Origin: Treponema putidum | Lineage (GTDB): Bacteria; Spirochaetota; Spirochaetia; Treponematales; Treponemataceae | Reading direction: 5' to 3' | Assembly (NCBI RefSeq): GCF_000755145.1 | Contig: NZ_CP009228.1 | Span: forward strand, 865,827-929,826 | DNA length: 64,000 nucleotides | In this document: one piece after another, positions 36,064 to 44,689 of the stretch | Layout of the letters: the number at the start of each line of letters is the position of its first letter | Position numbering within the stretch: position 1 is the first letter of the stretch | The notes under the pieces: model-generated | What the model saw: the letters and a program-made list of their open reading frames with translations, nothing else | What the model was told of the DNA's origin: nothing | The model's database searches: none | Made by a program: the position numbers and the translations under genes

Positions 36064-37430
36064 CTAAAACTCATAGCCGATGCTCATTTTTATAAAATGA
36101 TTGTTTTGGTATCGGCCTAATTTACCGCTTTTTTTGCCGCCGAAGAAGCCGAGGCCTAGATCAAAGTCGATTGTGCCTATAAGCCACGAAAGTTCGGGGT
36201 TTATCATAAAGTCTGCATCTTCTATTCCTACAAGAGCGTTGAGCTTCCATTCAAGGGAACCTCGTACTAAGGTTTGAGAGATGGAGAAAAGGAGGCGGGT
36301 ATCTGTAATAGGGCTGCCTTTTTCCGTATCTAGGCTAAGATGACCCTGATCGATTCCGCCATTAAAAAGCCTAATTGTTTCGGCAGCTTGAAGTCTCAAA
36401 TTTATATTTTTAGGAAGAGCGTATAAAAGGCCTAAATTCCATGCAAGATTAGGATTATAAATATCGGGATTATTTCCTTTTAAGTCCCCGCTTATGTTTG
36501 CGGCAAATTCGGCTTGTATTGTAAACTGCCCGAACATTGCTTCATAATCAGCACCGATTTGATGATAGCGATTGTATGTAAGCTCTGCCTTATCGAAGAC
36601 TTGTGTAAATTCCGCTTCGGTGGGGGCGGAAGGTTTATAGTCCGATTTAAAATTAGGCTCATGTAAAAAGCCGGTAAAATACTGAAAACCTAGGTCGTGT
36701 TTGCCGCCGGCACTAAGGGTATAACGTACTCCCCCTTGTGCATAATTAAAAGTGTTTGTCTCCGCAGAAGAGGGCAAACCTTGTATAATGTTTGCAAAGG
36801 TATCTTTTTTCCATCTGCCGCCTAGAGCAAATTCATCGGCTTCAAAAACCGGAAGATATACAAGCTCAAGCTTCATTTCTTTGGGCAGATAAGCCGAAAG
36901 AAAGAAAACCGGAGAGGCTTTTTTAATTTTTTCGGGATAGAATTCGTAGGGTTTGCTGAAGTCTTTCGGATTTACAACATCTAAAACACTAAAAAAGCCC
37001 GCCCTTCCCCAGTTTATTTTTTTGATTCCTCCGCCTAAGACTACAGGGCCTGCAAGGGCCTGTACATAGGCCTCTCCAATCCATGCAGGAAAAAGCGGCT
37101 TAGGAAATAATTCCGCTGTTTCTCCCATTCCGGCTGCGATAGTTTTAGCGTTTAAGTTTACCGAGGCATAGGCTTCGGCAAGAGGAGACTTTGCTTCTAA
37201 ATGAAGACTGCCCCAAATAGGGAACGGAGGTTTATGGTTTTCAGGCTTTTTAAAGGCATCAAAATAAATTTCCGTACCCGCATAAAAAGCACCCCCGAAA
37301 TCTACACTGAATACGCCTGATTCGGTCCCGCCTTCTTCATCATCAAAGCCGAAATCTCCTAAATCATCATCTGAAAAAATCAATGCGTTTAAAGAAAGGA
37401 TAAAAATTAACGTAAAAAAAACTTTTTCAT
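36064..37430 (-). pseudogene. Outer-membrane beta-barrel-type protein, frameshifted in the signal peptide (A8/T8 run)
   Basis: The long frame (to 36064) lacks a proper start: it opens only at TTG 37381-37383. The natural ATG at 37428-37430, with AAGG about 11 nt upstream, reads MKKFFLR and stops. Adding one T to the eight-T run gives MKKFFFTLIFILSLNALIFS followed by DDDLGDFG, a good signal peptide, and joins 455 residues in one frame. The mature part is rich in aromatic and Gly residues in short alternating stretches and ends with KMSIGYEF, a terminal aromatic as in barrel proteins. It is last in an RND/LolA-like/barrel operon, so it may receive or stabilise an exported lipid or similar cargo. 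Slippage could switch it on and off. Confidence 0.7.
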
Positions 37431-37453
37431 TTTGTAAAATACCTTATAGGAAA

Positions 37454-37487
37454 CCTTAACTCAATTTGAGTTTAAGGGCTCCCTTAA
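37454..37487 (-). promoter_or_regulatory. Two overlapping, mutually exclusive hairpins before the barrel gene
   Basis: CCTTAACTCAA/TTGAGTTTAAGG (37454-37477) and the perfect TTAAGGG-CT-CCCTTAA (37472-37487) share the TTAAGG segment, so only one can form. They lie between the LolA-like stop and the barrel ATG, where a switch, processing site or attenuator could set relative expression. Confidence 0.45.
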
Positions 37488-37499
37488 TTTATAAATAAT

Positions 37500-38273
37500 T
37501 TATTTTTTGCCGGTTTCCAAATATTTTTGTGTAAAAACATAATCGGGTATTTTCATGCCGTATTCTATTTTTTTTATGGTGATAACGGTGGATGTATTTG
37601 TCTTAACCGTCGAAAGTTTTGTTTTATGAGCCGTCATTATCCCGCTTACTTCCTTATAATCGTAAAGCTCAAGAATTTTTACAAGCTGAGAACCTTGATA
37701 AAATTCGGCCTTGAGTAAAAGATTTTTATCCTTTGTGATTCGCATTACGGTTTTAGAATATGTGTAATTTTTATCCTTGGGCGTAGATTCTATTAGATAG
37801 ACAGGGTTTCCCTCATATTCTTCTTCACCTAAGATTTTAAAATTATCGAGCTTTGTGTCCCTTTCCATAAACGAAATATCGTTATTTGAAAAGTCTGAAC
37901 CCATAAAAGGCTCATCGGCGCTTCCTTGGGCCGATATCTTTTGTACCTTTTTTGTTTGAGCTAAATACATCCTTTGATCCGTTGAGCCGTCGGCATTTTC
38001 AATCATTAAAAACCTTGAGCCCTTATAAGACGGAGGATTCTTTATTTCAACAAGCATCCTTTGTAAACCGTTTTTGTCCAAAGAAGAGTATTGAATAATA
38101 TCCAAGGTAGAAATGGTCTTTCCGCCTGACTGCATATCCAAGCTGGAGGCAGTCCCCATTGAAGATGCAGTATTTTTTGTCTTTGTTTTAGCTGCAATTT
38201 CTTCGGCATTTTGCGAAAAAATAAAGCCGCAAAGCCCAAAAATAAAAATTAAACTTAGAGTAATTTTTTTCAT
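37500..38273 (-). CDS. LolA-like outer-membrane lipoprotein-sorting protein
   Basis: 257 residues. The signal peptide is MKKITLSLIFIFGLCGFIFS. The mature chain alternates short beta strands (MLVEIKNPPSYKGSRFLMIE, EEYEGNPVYLIESTPKDKNY, TVMRITKDKNLLLKAEFYQG), as in the half-barrel LolA/LppX fold that cradles acyl chains. Proteins like this are commonly encoded beside RND/MMPL transporters, where they are thought to ferry lipid or lipoprotein across the periplasm. It starts 3 nt after the transporter's stop, so the two are co-translated. Its cargo is unknown. Confidence 0.85.
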   Translation of the reverse strand: MKKITLSLIFIFGLCGFIFSQNAEEIAAKTKTKNTASSMGTASSLDMQSGGKTISTLDIIQYSSLDKNGLQRMLVEIKNPPSYKGSRFLMIENADGSTDQRMYLAQTKKVQKISAQGSADEPFMGSDFSNNDISFMERDTKLDNFKILGEEEYEGNPVYLIESTPKDKNYTYSKTVMRITKDKNLLLKAEFYQGSQLVKILELYDYKEVSGIMTAHKTKLSTVKTNTSTVITIKKIEYGMKIPDYVFTQKYLETGKK

Positions 38274-38276
38274 ATC

Positions 38277-40979
38277 TTATACCTCTGTACCTTTTTCTTC
38301 ATTAAAAGGATGTTCGTTTTTGACTTCCTTTATATCTACAGGTAAAAGTTTTCTTATAAACTTTGGTTTCATTAAATTTAATAAAACCGGAAGAATAGTC
38401 AAGCTGCCGAGGGAGCTTGTCAGCATTATAAGGGCAATTAAAAAGCCCAGCTCTGAAAGCATATTAAATTTTGAAAGCATTAAAACCGCAAAACCTGCAC
38501 CTACCGATACAGCGTTAAATAAAATAGCCTTTCCCGAACCTAAAAAGGTCAGATATAAAAATTGACCGCTGCCCTTTGTTTTAAGAAAGCATTTATGATA
38601 TGCAGCCAAAAGGTGAATTGTATAATCAACTCCTATTCCTATTGCAAAACTTGCAACCATTGCAGTTCCTATGTTGAGCTTTATACCAAATCTGCCCATT
38701 ATTCCGAAGTTAATCAAGATGGAGAGGGTGAGCGGAATAATTCCAAAAAGGCCTGCAATGGCTGACCTATAATATATTGAAAGAATTAAAAAGACTATAA
38801 ATAAGGAAACTCCTACGGAAATAAGCTGGGATTCTACTACGAGTTTGTTCAAGGTCTTTTCGACCAATACAAAACCGCCTGTTTCAGCTGTTACATCTTT
38901 GGGAAATTTAAGGCGTACAAATTCGTTAATTTCTTCCAGAACCTTGTCTGTATCCTTCTGTCCGACGGTTCGGAGTTGGATATTTACTTTTAGTGTTTTA
39001 GGGTTTGTATTATTATCTAAAAACCCTTCGGTATTTTTTCCTAAGAGGAGCAGGTAGTTGCCCATTAAAGCCGATAAGTCTTCTTGGGTTTCTTTTCCGT
39101 ATTTTTTAGGATCGGAAGGAATCTCATAGTATGCAAGTCCCTTATAATTAATCTTTTTTCCGAATTCATAAACCAGCTTTTCTGCGGAAAGATTCTTTTT
39201 TGTTCTTTCTTCCGCCGCTTCATTCAGTATAGCCATAATTTCTTCTTGACTATATTGTTTTTTCTTTGTGCGGATATCTTCTATATGTTGATTATTATCT
39301 GCCTCTTCCGTTTCAAATGTCCCGAAGTCTCCAAAGCTGCCTGAATCTTCCGCTTCAACTATATCATCATATTGTATTTCTTTAGAGATTCCTTCAGGGG
39401 ACTCATCGGCATTATAAACCTGATTTAAACGCTTAATTAGGGGAACAATGGAAGTTACTTTACCGACATCATCAACTTCTTCTTCTAAAAAAATAGAAAG
39501 ATTGTCAATGGCTTTTAAAATATCGGGGCGTATGACACTTGAACCGTCTTGGGTCTTTATGACCATTTCAAGCACTTTTGAGCCTCCGAAGTGTTTACGC
39601 ATAAAAGTATCGGATTGAATGACTGCGACATCTTTATCAAAGTATTCCATTAAAACATTATCGATAACAAGTTTTTTTAATCCTAATACTGAAAAAATTA
39701 CTATCAGCCCGACAAAAAGAATAACGGAGCGGGAATGTTCTGCAATGATTACAAAGGTACTTGCGATGCCGCGATCCAAACGGCTGGTATTATTTTTTTT
39801 ATCTGCCCATCGCATTGACGGTTTTTTAGGCCCTCTTAGTATCAATATGCTGGGAATTAAAGTTATGGATATTAAAAATGCTGCTGCAACGCCGAAGCTC
39901 GAAAAGATACCGAATTCGAAGATGGGGACGACAGAGGTAAAACAAAAGGAAACAAAGCCTGCAAAGGTCGTAAGAGCAGCTAAAAAAACCGGCCTTATAA
40001 CCTCGCTTAAGGCTTTGATAACCTGTTCTTTATGTTCTTCCTTTGAGATGGAATCATCTTGTACGACCTCGTCATAATAGTGGTTTATGACATGGATGCC
40101 GTAGGCCGAACCGACTGCAATTAAAATAATAGGTAAAATTGTAGAAAGAATCGACAAGGGCACATTAAAAAGAGCCATTGCTCCCAAAGCCCATATTACG
40201 GAGCATATAACCGTCAAAAGGGGTAAAAATACACCGGTAAACCTTCTAAAAGAAAGAAATAAGACGCCTAAAACAACAATGATAACCAGAGGAACTAAAA
40301 AGCTTAAGTCATGGGCTGTTGCTTCATTTACTATCTCGTTAAAAATAGGAGTTCCAGTCAGGTAAATTTTAGAATCGGGAAAATTCCAAGAGTCTGTCAG
40401 TTTTATAATTTTACGGCAAACAGCAATAGTTTCGGGAGAGCCGCTTTCTTCATTGGTTATATTAAGAAAAACAAGGATTTGAGTTGCATGTAAATCTTCA
40501 GAAACAAGGCTCCTTTCATACATGTCCCAACTGCGAAGCTTATGTTTAACGGCCTTAATTTCTTCTTCCGTACCTGAAAAATCCGGAGGAATAATGGGTT
40601 CACTTACAATTCCTTCTTCACCTATGTCTATATGGGTTGTGTTCGTTATTAAAACCGTGTTTTTTACTAAATCAAGCCCTTTTAGTTTTTCATCCAGTTT
40701 TCTTATTTCATCTATGAATTCTTTATCTATGATGGTAGAAAAGCGGCGTTCAATACCTATTAGTATAGGTACATCTTCTCCAAAAATGTCTGCAATTTTT
40801 TTTGCACTGATTCTGGATGGATCATTTTTAGGGATAAAGCGGAAATTATTGTTATCAAAATCGAGCCTTATTATTTGTAGAGCAAAAAACAAGGTTATTG
40901 CAAGAATCGTTATAAGCATTGTTATGGGATGTTTATAAAAATTTTTTACGGAAAATATGTGCTTTGTTTCTTTTTTCAT
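38277..40979 (-). CDS. RND-superfamily (MMPL/HAE3-like) transporter
   Basis: 900 residues: one helix, a large periplasmic loop (about 45-205), five to six helices, a second loop (about 420-690) and a final helix bundle, the duplicated RND plan. Key stretches are TGTPIFNEIV before helix 2, VGSAYGIHVINHYYDEV and GIGVDYTIHLLAAYH, the paired D/Y-containing helices of the HAE3/MMPL branch. This branch exports lipids or hopanoids without a TolC tunnel. The second loop has an acidic insert (about 515-560). First gene of the three-gene transport operon. No strong ribosome site; AAAG near the ATG. Confidence 0.92.
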   Translation of the reverse strand: MKKETKHIFSVKNFYKHPITMLITILAITLFFALQIIRLDFDNNNFRFIPKNDPSRISAKKIADIFGEDVPILIGIERRFSTIIDKEFIDEIRKLDEKLKGLDLVKNTVLITNTTHIDIGEEGIVSEPIIPPDFSGTEEEIKAVKHKLRSWDMYERSLVSEDLHATQILVFLNITNEESGSPETIAVCRKIIKLTDSWNFPDSKIYLTGTPIFNEIVNEATAHDLSFLVPLVIIVVLGVLFLSFRRFTGVFLPLLTVICSVIWALGAMALFNVPLSILSTILPIILIAVGSAYGIHVINHYYDEVVQDDSISKEEHKEQVIKALSEVIRPVFLAALTTFAGFVSFCFTSVVPIFEFGIFSSFGVAAAFLISITLIPSILILRGPKKPSMRWADKKNNTSRLDRGIASTFVIIAEHSRSVILFVGLIVIFSVLGLKKLVIDNVLMEYFDKDVAVIQSDTFMRKHFGGSKVLEMVIKTQDGSSVIRPDILKAIDNLSIFLEEEVDDVGKVTSIVPLIKRLNQVYNADESPEGISKEIQYDDIVEAEDSGSFGDFGTFETEEADNNQHIEDIRTKKKQYSQEEIMAILNEAAEERTKKNLSAEKLVYEFGKKINYKGLAYYEIPSDPKKYGKETQEDLSALMGNYLLLLGKNTEGFLDNNTNPKTLKVNIQLRTVGQKDTDKVLEEINEFVRLKFPKDVTAETGGFVLVEKTLNKLVVESQLISVGVSLFIVFLILSIYYRSAIAGLFGIIPLTLSILINFGIMGRFGIKLNIGTAMVASFAIGIGVDYTIHLLAAYHKCFLKTKGSGQFLYLTFLGSGKAILFNAVSVGAGFAVLMLSKFNMLSELGFLIALIMLTSSLGSLTILPVLLNLMKPKFIRKLLPVDIKEVKNEHPFNEEKGTEV

Positions 40980-41177
40980 AAAGTTTCTCTTTCAAATGGG
41001 CTCCGCCAATTATATAGTTGCCTTATCTTTTTGTCAAGCAAAAATAAAGAACCCTTTTTTGAACAATCATGAAGTTCTGTTGTAAAAGCGAATTTTAAGT
41101 GTCGAGTTTTCGGCATACTGCGACTGGGTAATCGGTAATTATTTGCCCTAAAAAAATAAAAATATTCTCTGATTGCC

Positions 41178-41206
41178 TTGCGGTATACGGCAAAATATGC
41201 TATACT
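41178..41206 (+). promoter_or_regulatory. Promoter TTGCGG-N17-TATACT upstream of the octamer repeat
   Basis: TTGCGG (41178-41183) and TATACT (41201-41206), 17 bp apart. An ATG follows at 41215, 8 nt after the -10 box, opening a frame that runs into the repeat. The stretch from 40980 to 41177 shows nothing else that I can support. Confidence 0.5.
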
Positions 41207-41286
41207 CTATAGCGATGATAGAGAAGCGCATCGAGAAAAACAGTATGCTTTTTAATAAAAAAACGCAAAAAATTTTTACAAAGCTC

Positions 41287-41315
41287 TTGACACAATACTG
41301 CATAGCGGGTAAAAT
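41287..41315 (+). promoter_or_regulatory. Promoter TTGACA-N17-TAAAAT abutting the octamer repeat
   Basis: TTGACA (41287-41292), 17 bp, TAAAAT (41310-41315). The first base of the repeat tract is 41316, the base after the -10 box, so transcription would begin inside the first repeat unit. Confidence 0.7.
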
Positions 41316-41546
41316 TCGCAGCCTCGCAGCCTCGCAGCCTCGCAGCCTCGCAGCCTCGCAGCCTCGCAGCCTCGCAGCCTCGCAGCCTCGCAGCCTCGCA
41401 GCCTCGCAGCCTCGCAGCCTCGCAGCCTCGCAGCCTCGCAGCCTCGCAGCCTCGCAGCCTCGCAGCCTCGCAGCCTCGCAGCCTCGCAGCCTCGCAGCCT
41501 CGCAGCCTCGCAGCCTCGCAGCCTCGCAGCCTCGCAGCCTCGCAGC
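41316..41546. repeat. Tandem octanucleotide repeat, about 29 copies of TCGCAGCC
   Basis: 231 bp of perfect 8-bp units, 75% GC in an AT-rich region. No unit contains a stop in any frame on either strand, so all six frames are open through the tract and long ORFs here are artefacts of the repeat. The unit is not a multiple of three, so each gain or loss of a copy would shift any frame crossing it. Such perfect arrays change length by slippage. It lacks spacers and is not a CRISPR array. Confidence 0.98.
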
Positions 41547-41643
41547 TGGAATACCTGTGTCCAAATAAATTTACACCAAAAAGCACGTATTTTTTCTCAA
41601 TCTATAACACGCCTAAGGGCATTGTGCCTTTGTTCATTTTTTT
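41322..41643 (+). ncRNA. Candidate repeat RNA of about 320 nt
   Basis: A promoter ends at 41315 and a terminator ends at 41643, with the repeat tract between, which defines a self-contained transcription unit of about 320 nt consisting mostly of GCAGCCUC repeats. No convincing protein is encoded. Alternatively the promoters drive a variable repeat protein (SLAASQPR units) from ATG 41215. No expression evidence is available from sequence alone. Confidence 0.4.
41615..41643 (+). terminator. Intrinsic terminator downstream of the repeat
   Basis: AAGGGCA (41615-41621) and TGCCTTT (41625-41631) pair over 7 bp with one G-T, followed by a run of seven T (41637-41643). Confidence 0.65.
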
Positions 41644-41719
41644 GTAATAAAAACAAACCACAACGTACTCAAGGGGGAAATGAATAACTGAAGATTGGTA
41701 ATTCGAGGTATTATTAGCT

Positions 41720-42058
41720 ATGAGTTATGATTATTCATCTGTTCTAGCAAAGAATATAAAACGTATACGGAACAAACTGGAAATGTCTCAAATGGAATTA
41801 GCCCTGCAAGCAGATGTATCTATTGCCTTTATCAATGCAATCGAAAATAAACAAAAATGGGTTTCTGCTTCAACTTTATCAAAAATAACCGATGCTCTAA
41901 AGACTTCCCCTTACGAACTTTTCCTTACGGATGATGTTAATGAAGAAAACCTAAATATACTAGTCGGCCGCCATAATGAGCTTATAACGGATTTAAATAA
42001 ATTATTAAAAAAATACAATCCGGAATATCATAATAAAAAGGATACGTCTTTAACCTAG
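41720..42058 (+). CDS. XRE-family transcriptional regulator
   Basis: 112 residues. An N-terminal Cro/C1 HTH (IKRIRNKLEMSQMELALQAD, continuing VSIAFINAIENKQKWVSAST) spans about 12-65 and has the standard five-helix pattern. A short coiled tail (75-112) probably serves dimerisation. The ribosome site is GAGG at 11 nt, rather far. It stands alone between the repeat locus and the phosphodiesterase gene, and may regulate either, or itself; no operator could be identified. Confidence 0.9.
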   Translation: MSYDYSSVLAKNIKRIRNKLEMSQMELALQADVSIAFINAIENKQKWVSASTLSKITDALKTSPYELFLTDDVNEENLNILVGRHNELITDLNKLLKKYNPEYHNKKDTSLT

Positions 42059-42281
42059 GCAAAGGCAATTTTACTTTATTAAAGATAATTAAGATAAATG
42101 AGTAACTTTTATTTCGAAATTTAGTTATACTTAAGCAAAATAGAGAGACATATTTAGTTTAAGTCAGGTATTACAACAAAATATTGTTTTGGCATTTAAT
42201 TTGCACTGTCAAATTTTGATAAAAGAAATTTACACATAAATTTAAAAGGCCTTTTAAGGAGGATATTTAGAGGTATATTAT

Positions 42282-44681
42282 ATGAGATTAAAACAGAAAA
42301 TTATTCTCTTAAATGCATTAGTATTTAGTGCTCTAATAGTTATTGCAGTATTCCTTAATTTTTTTTACTCAGCAAACTTTTTTTCAACAAATCTCAACGA
42401 TAAAAATAAATTAAAGGTCAAACTTATAGCAAAAGAAATAGATGAATGGCTTGTTAAAAAAACAGCCGTAATTGAACAAGTTATAGATACTTTTGTTCAT
42501 ATGGATATTACAGATTATGAAAACTGTACTGATTTTTTAGTAAATTTAAACATGCTTGATCCCGGAATCGATTATGCGGTATTCTATGAAAATGGGACAT
42601 TTGCAAACGGCCAACACTGGGTACCTCCAGCCTCTTATGAACCTAGGGAGAGGCCTTGGTACCTTGAAGCAAAAAATGAAAAAAACCTTATCATAACCAA
42701 TCCCTATCACAGCATAAGTTCACGGGAAGACTCAATAGTTGTTTCAATTATGAAGCAGTTTATTACAAAAAGCGGCTCTGAAGGTTTATTTTTTGGAGAA
42801 ATAAGAATAGACGAATTATTACCCCTTATAGAAAGAGTTAAATATAAGGAAAACGGCTATGCTTTTTTAATAGGTAAAAAAAATCGTATACTATCCCATC
42901 CAAATGAAAAGTATCAATTTGGTCTTGATAATTTTACAGAACTTTACAATATTGAAGGCGGAGAAATCTTTATAGAGCACATAGCTAAATTAAAACTGGA
43001 TGAAAACTATAACGAATTCTTGCCCGCAATAAAAGACTATGACGGAATTGAAAGATTTTTTTACTTTGCTCAATCGGAGATTTCCGGTTGGACAATTGGA
43101 TTTACAGTGCCTGCATCCGATTTTTATAGCCCTATAAATGGTCTAAAATTTAGATCAATATTATTTGCATGTACTTTTATTATTTTTGTAAGTATTTTAT
43201 CGCTCGTAATTGCAAAAAAAATAGCATCTCCTCTCGAAACTATTACAAACCGCTTAGAAAAGGCAGCAAAAAACACCGAGCTTATCAAATTTGATTTTTT
43301 GGGTAAACAATACCGTGAAATTGCAAGAATTGCGATGAGTTTTAATTCCGTAGTAAAAAATGCAAAATCGCGCTTAAATAAAGACATAAATTTCAACCTA
43401 AATTCTCTCACAATGGCTCAAAGAATAGATAAAATAATTCTTGAAATGGATGACAGCGAAGAAGTATGGTTTTTATATTTGGATATAGATAAATTTAAAA
43501 CCATAAATCAACTTTGGGGATATTACGCCGGTAATGCCCTAATAAAACACATATCTTCTTTGATTTTAGATTATATAAAATCGGAAGGTATGCCTGAAGA
43601 CTCTGTTATGCATGTTATCGGTGATGAATTTACACTTTTTTATTATGGAAATGAAGAACAAGTATGTAATTTTGCCCAAGACCTCATAAATAAAATAAAT
43701 AATGAACATTTTGTGTGGAACGAAGAAATCTTAACTATTTCCATAAGTGTAGGCATTGCTGCTATTAATAAAATACCCCATAGCTCTCAAGACGTAATTT
43801 CAAATGCGTATGATGCTTGTTCAGTAGCCTTTAGGAGAGGAGGAAACAGGTATGAGATAGTGTCCTTTTCAGGAGGTTCCGGTTTTTCGAGGGGAAATAT
43901 TTCATTTTGGCTAAATACGATCCAAAAAGCCCTTAAAGAAGATAAATTTGTTTTATATGCACAGGCAATTATGCCTTTAAATAATATTTTTAACAATACC
44001 AAATATGAAATTTTGATAAGGCTTAAAATTGATGATGATCACGTTATTATGCCCGATGTTTTTATTCCGATAGCAGAAAGATACAACCTTATATACGAAA
44101 TAGATAAATGGGTCATAAGACATTCCTTTGCCTTTTTTGCAGATGCTATCAAAAAAGGGTTTTTAGAAGATAATGTAGTATTATCAATTAATATTTCGGC
44201 TGACTCGTTTTTTTCCAATGACCTTATAGAATTCATAGCTCGAACCCGTAGAGATTTCAATGTTCCGGCTCATAATTTTTGTTTTGAAATAACGGAAAGC
44301 TGTGCAGTACGCAACTTAGAAGCGACATCACAATTTGTTGCCGAATTAAGAAAACTGGGCTTTGCTTTTTCATTGGATGATTTCGGAAAAGGATTTTCAT
44401 CATTCCCGTATTTAAAAACTCTTCCGATAGATTATGTAAAAATCGACGGTTCTTTTATAAAGTCCATTGATAAAGACTATGTAGATTTTTCGATGGTTAA
44501 GACCATGCGGGATATGTGCCACCATTTAGGCCTTTACACAATAGGGGAATATGCAGAAAACGAAAAGATAGTTTCAATTTTAAAAGATATAGGAGTCGAT
44601 TACGGACAAGGCTATGCCTTCCAAAAACCGGTTCCTATTGAAGAAGCTATAAAGTTTCAAAACAATAGGAACGGAATATAG
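42282..44681 (+). CDS. Membrane c-di-GMP phosphodiesterase: dCache, degenerate GGDEF, intact EAL
   Basis: 799 residues. TM1 is at about 8-28, then a dCache sensor (about 35-285; ERPWYLEAKNEKNLI), TM2 (about 290-312), a HAMP-like linker, GGDEF (about 385-520) and EAL (about 540-795). The cyclase signature reads HVIGDEF (residues 444-450), so the first Gly is Ile and synthesis is unlikely. The EAL domain keeps the metal and catalytic set: EIL (576), NIS, FEITES, DDFGKGFSS, YVKIDGS, and GQGYAF with its Gln. It should hydrolyse c-di-GMP in response to an external ligand, with GTP binding possibly activating. AGAGG precedes the ATG; a perfect AAAAGGCCTTTT palindrome lies upstream. Confidence 0.93.
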   Translation: MRLKQKIILLNALVFSALIVIAVFLNFFYSANFFSTNLNDKNKLKVKLIAKEIDEWLVKKTAVIEQVIDTFVHMDITDYENCTDFLVNLNMLDPGIDYAVFYENGTFANGQHWVPPASYEPRERPWYLEAKNEKNLIITNPYHSISSREDSIVVSIMKQFITKSGSEGLFFGEIRIDELLPLIERVKYKENGYAFLIGKKNRILSHPNEKYQFGLDNFTELYNIEGGEIFIEHIAKLKLDENYNEFLPAIKDYDGIERFFYFAQSEISGWTIGFTVPASDFYSPINGLKFRSILFACTFIIFVSILSLVIAKKIASPLETITNRLEKAAKNTELIKFDFLGKQYREIARIAMSFNSVVKNAKSRLNKDINFNLNSLTMAQRIDKIILEMDDSEEVWFLYLDIDKFKTINQLWGYYAGNALIKHISSLILDYIKSEGMPEDSVMHVIGDEFTLFYYGNEEQVCNFAQDLINKINNEHFVWNEEILTISISVGIAAINKIPHSSQDVISNAYDACSVAFRRGGNRYEIVSFSGGSGFSRGNISFWLNTIQKALKEDKFVLYAQAIMPLNNIFNNTKYEILIRLKIDDDHVIMPDVFIPIAERYNLIYEIDKWVIRHSFAFFADAIKKGFLEDNVVLSINISADSFFSNDLIEFIARTRRDFNVPAHNFCFEITESCAVRNLEATSQFVAELRKLGFAFSLDDFGKGFSSFPYLKTLPIDYVKIDGSFIKSIDKDYVDFSMVKTMRDMCHHLGLYTIGEYAENEKIVSILKDIGVDYGQGYAFQKPVPIEEAIKFQNNRNGI

Positions 44682-44689
44682 AGGAAGGG

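Noticed and set aside
41316-41546. CRISPR array
   Set aside because: There are no spacers: the units are contiguous and only 8 bp long.
41148-41586. Long ORFs on both strands made of RGCEAARL or SLAASQPR repeats
   Set aside because: The 8-bp unit has no stop in any frame, so every frame is open. These frames are a by-product of the repeat; only the one from ATG 41215 has a promoter nearby, and it is mentioned as an alternative.
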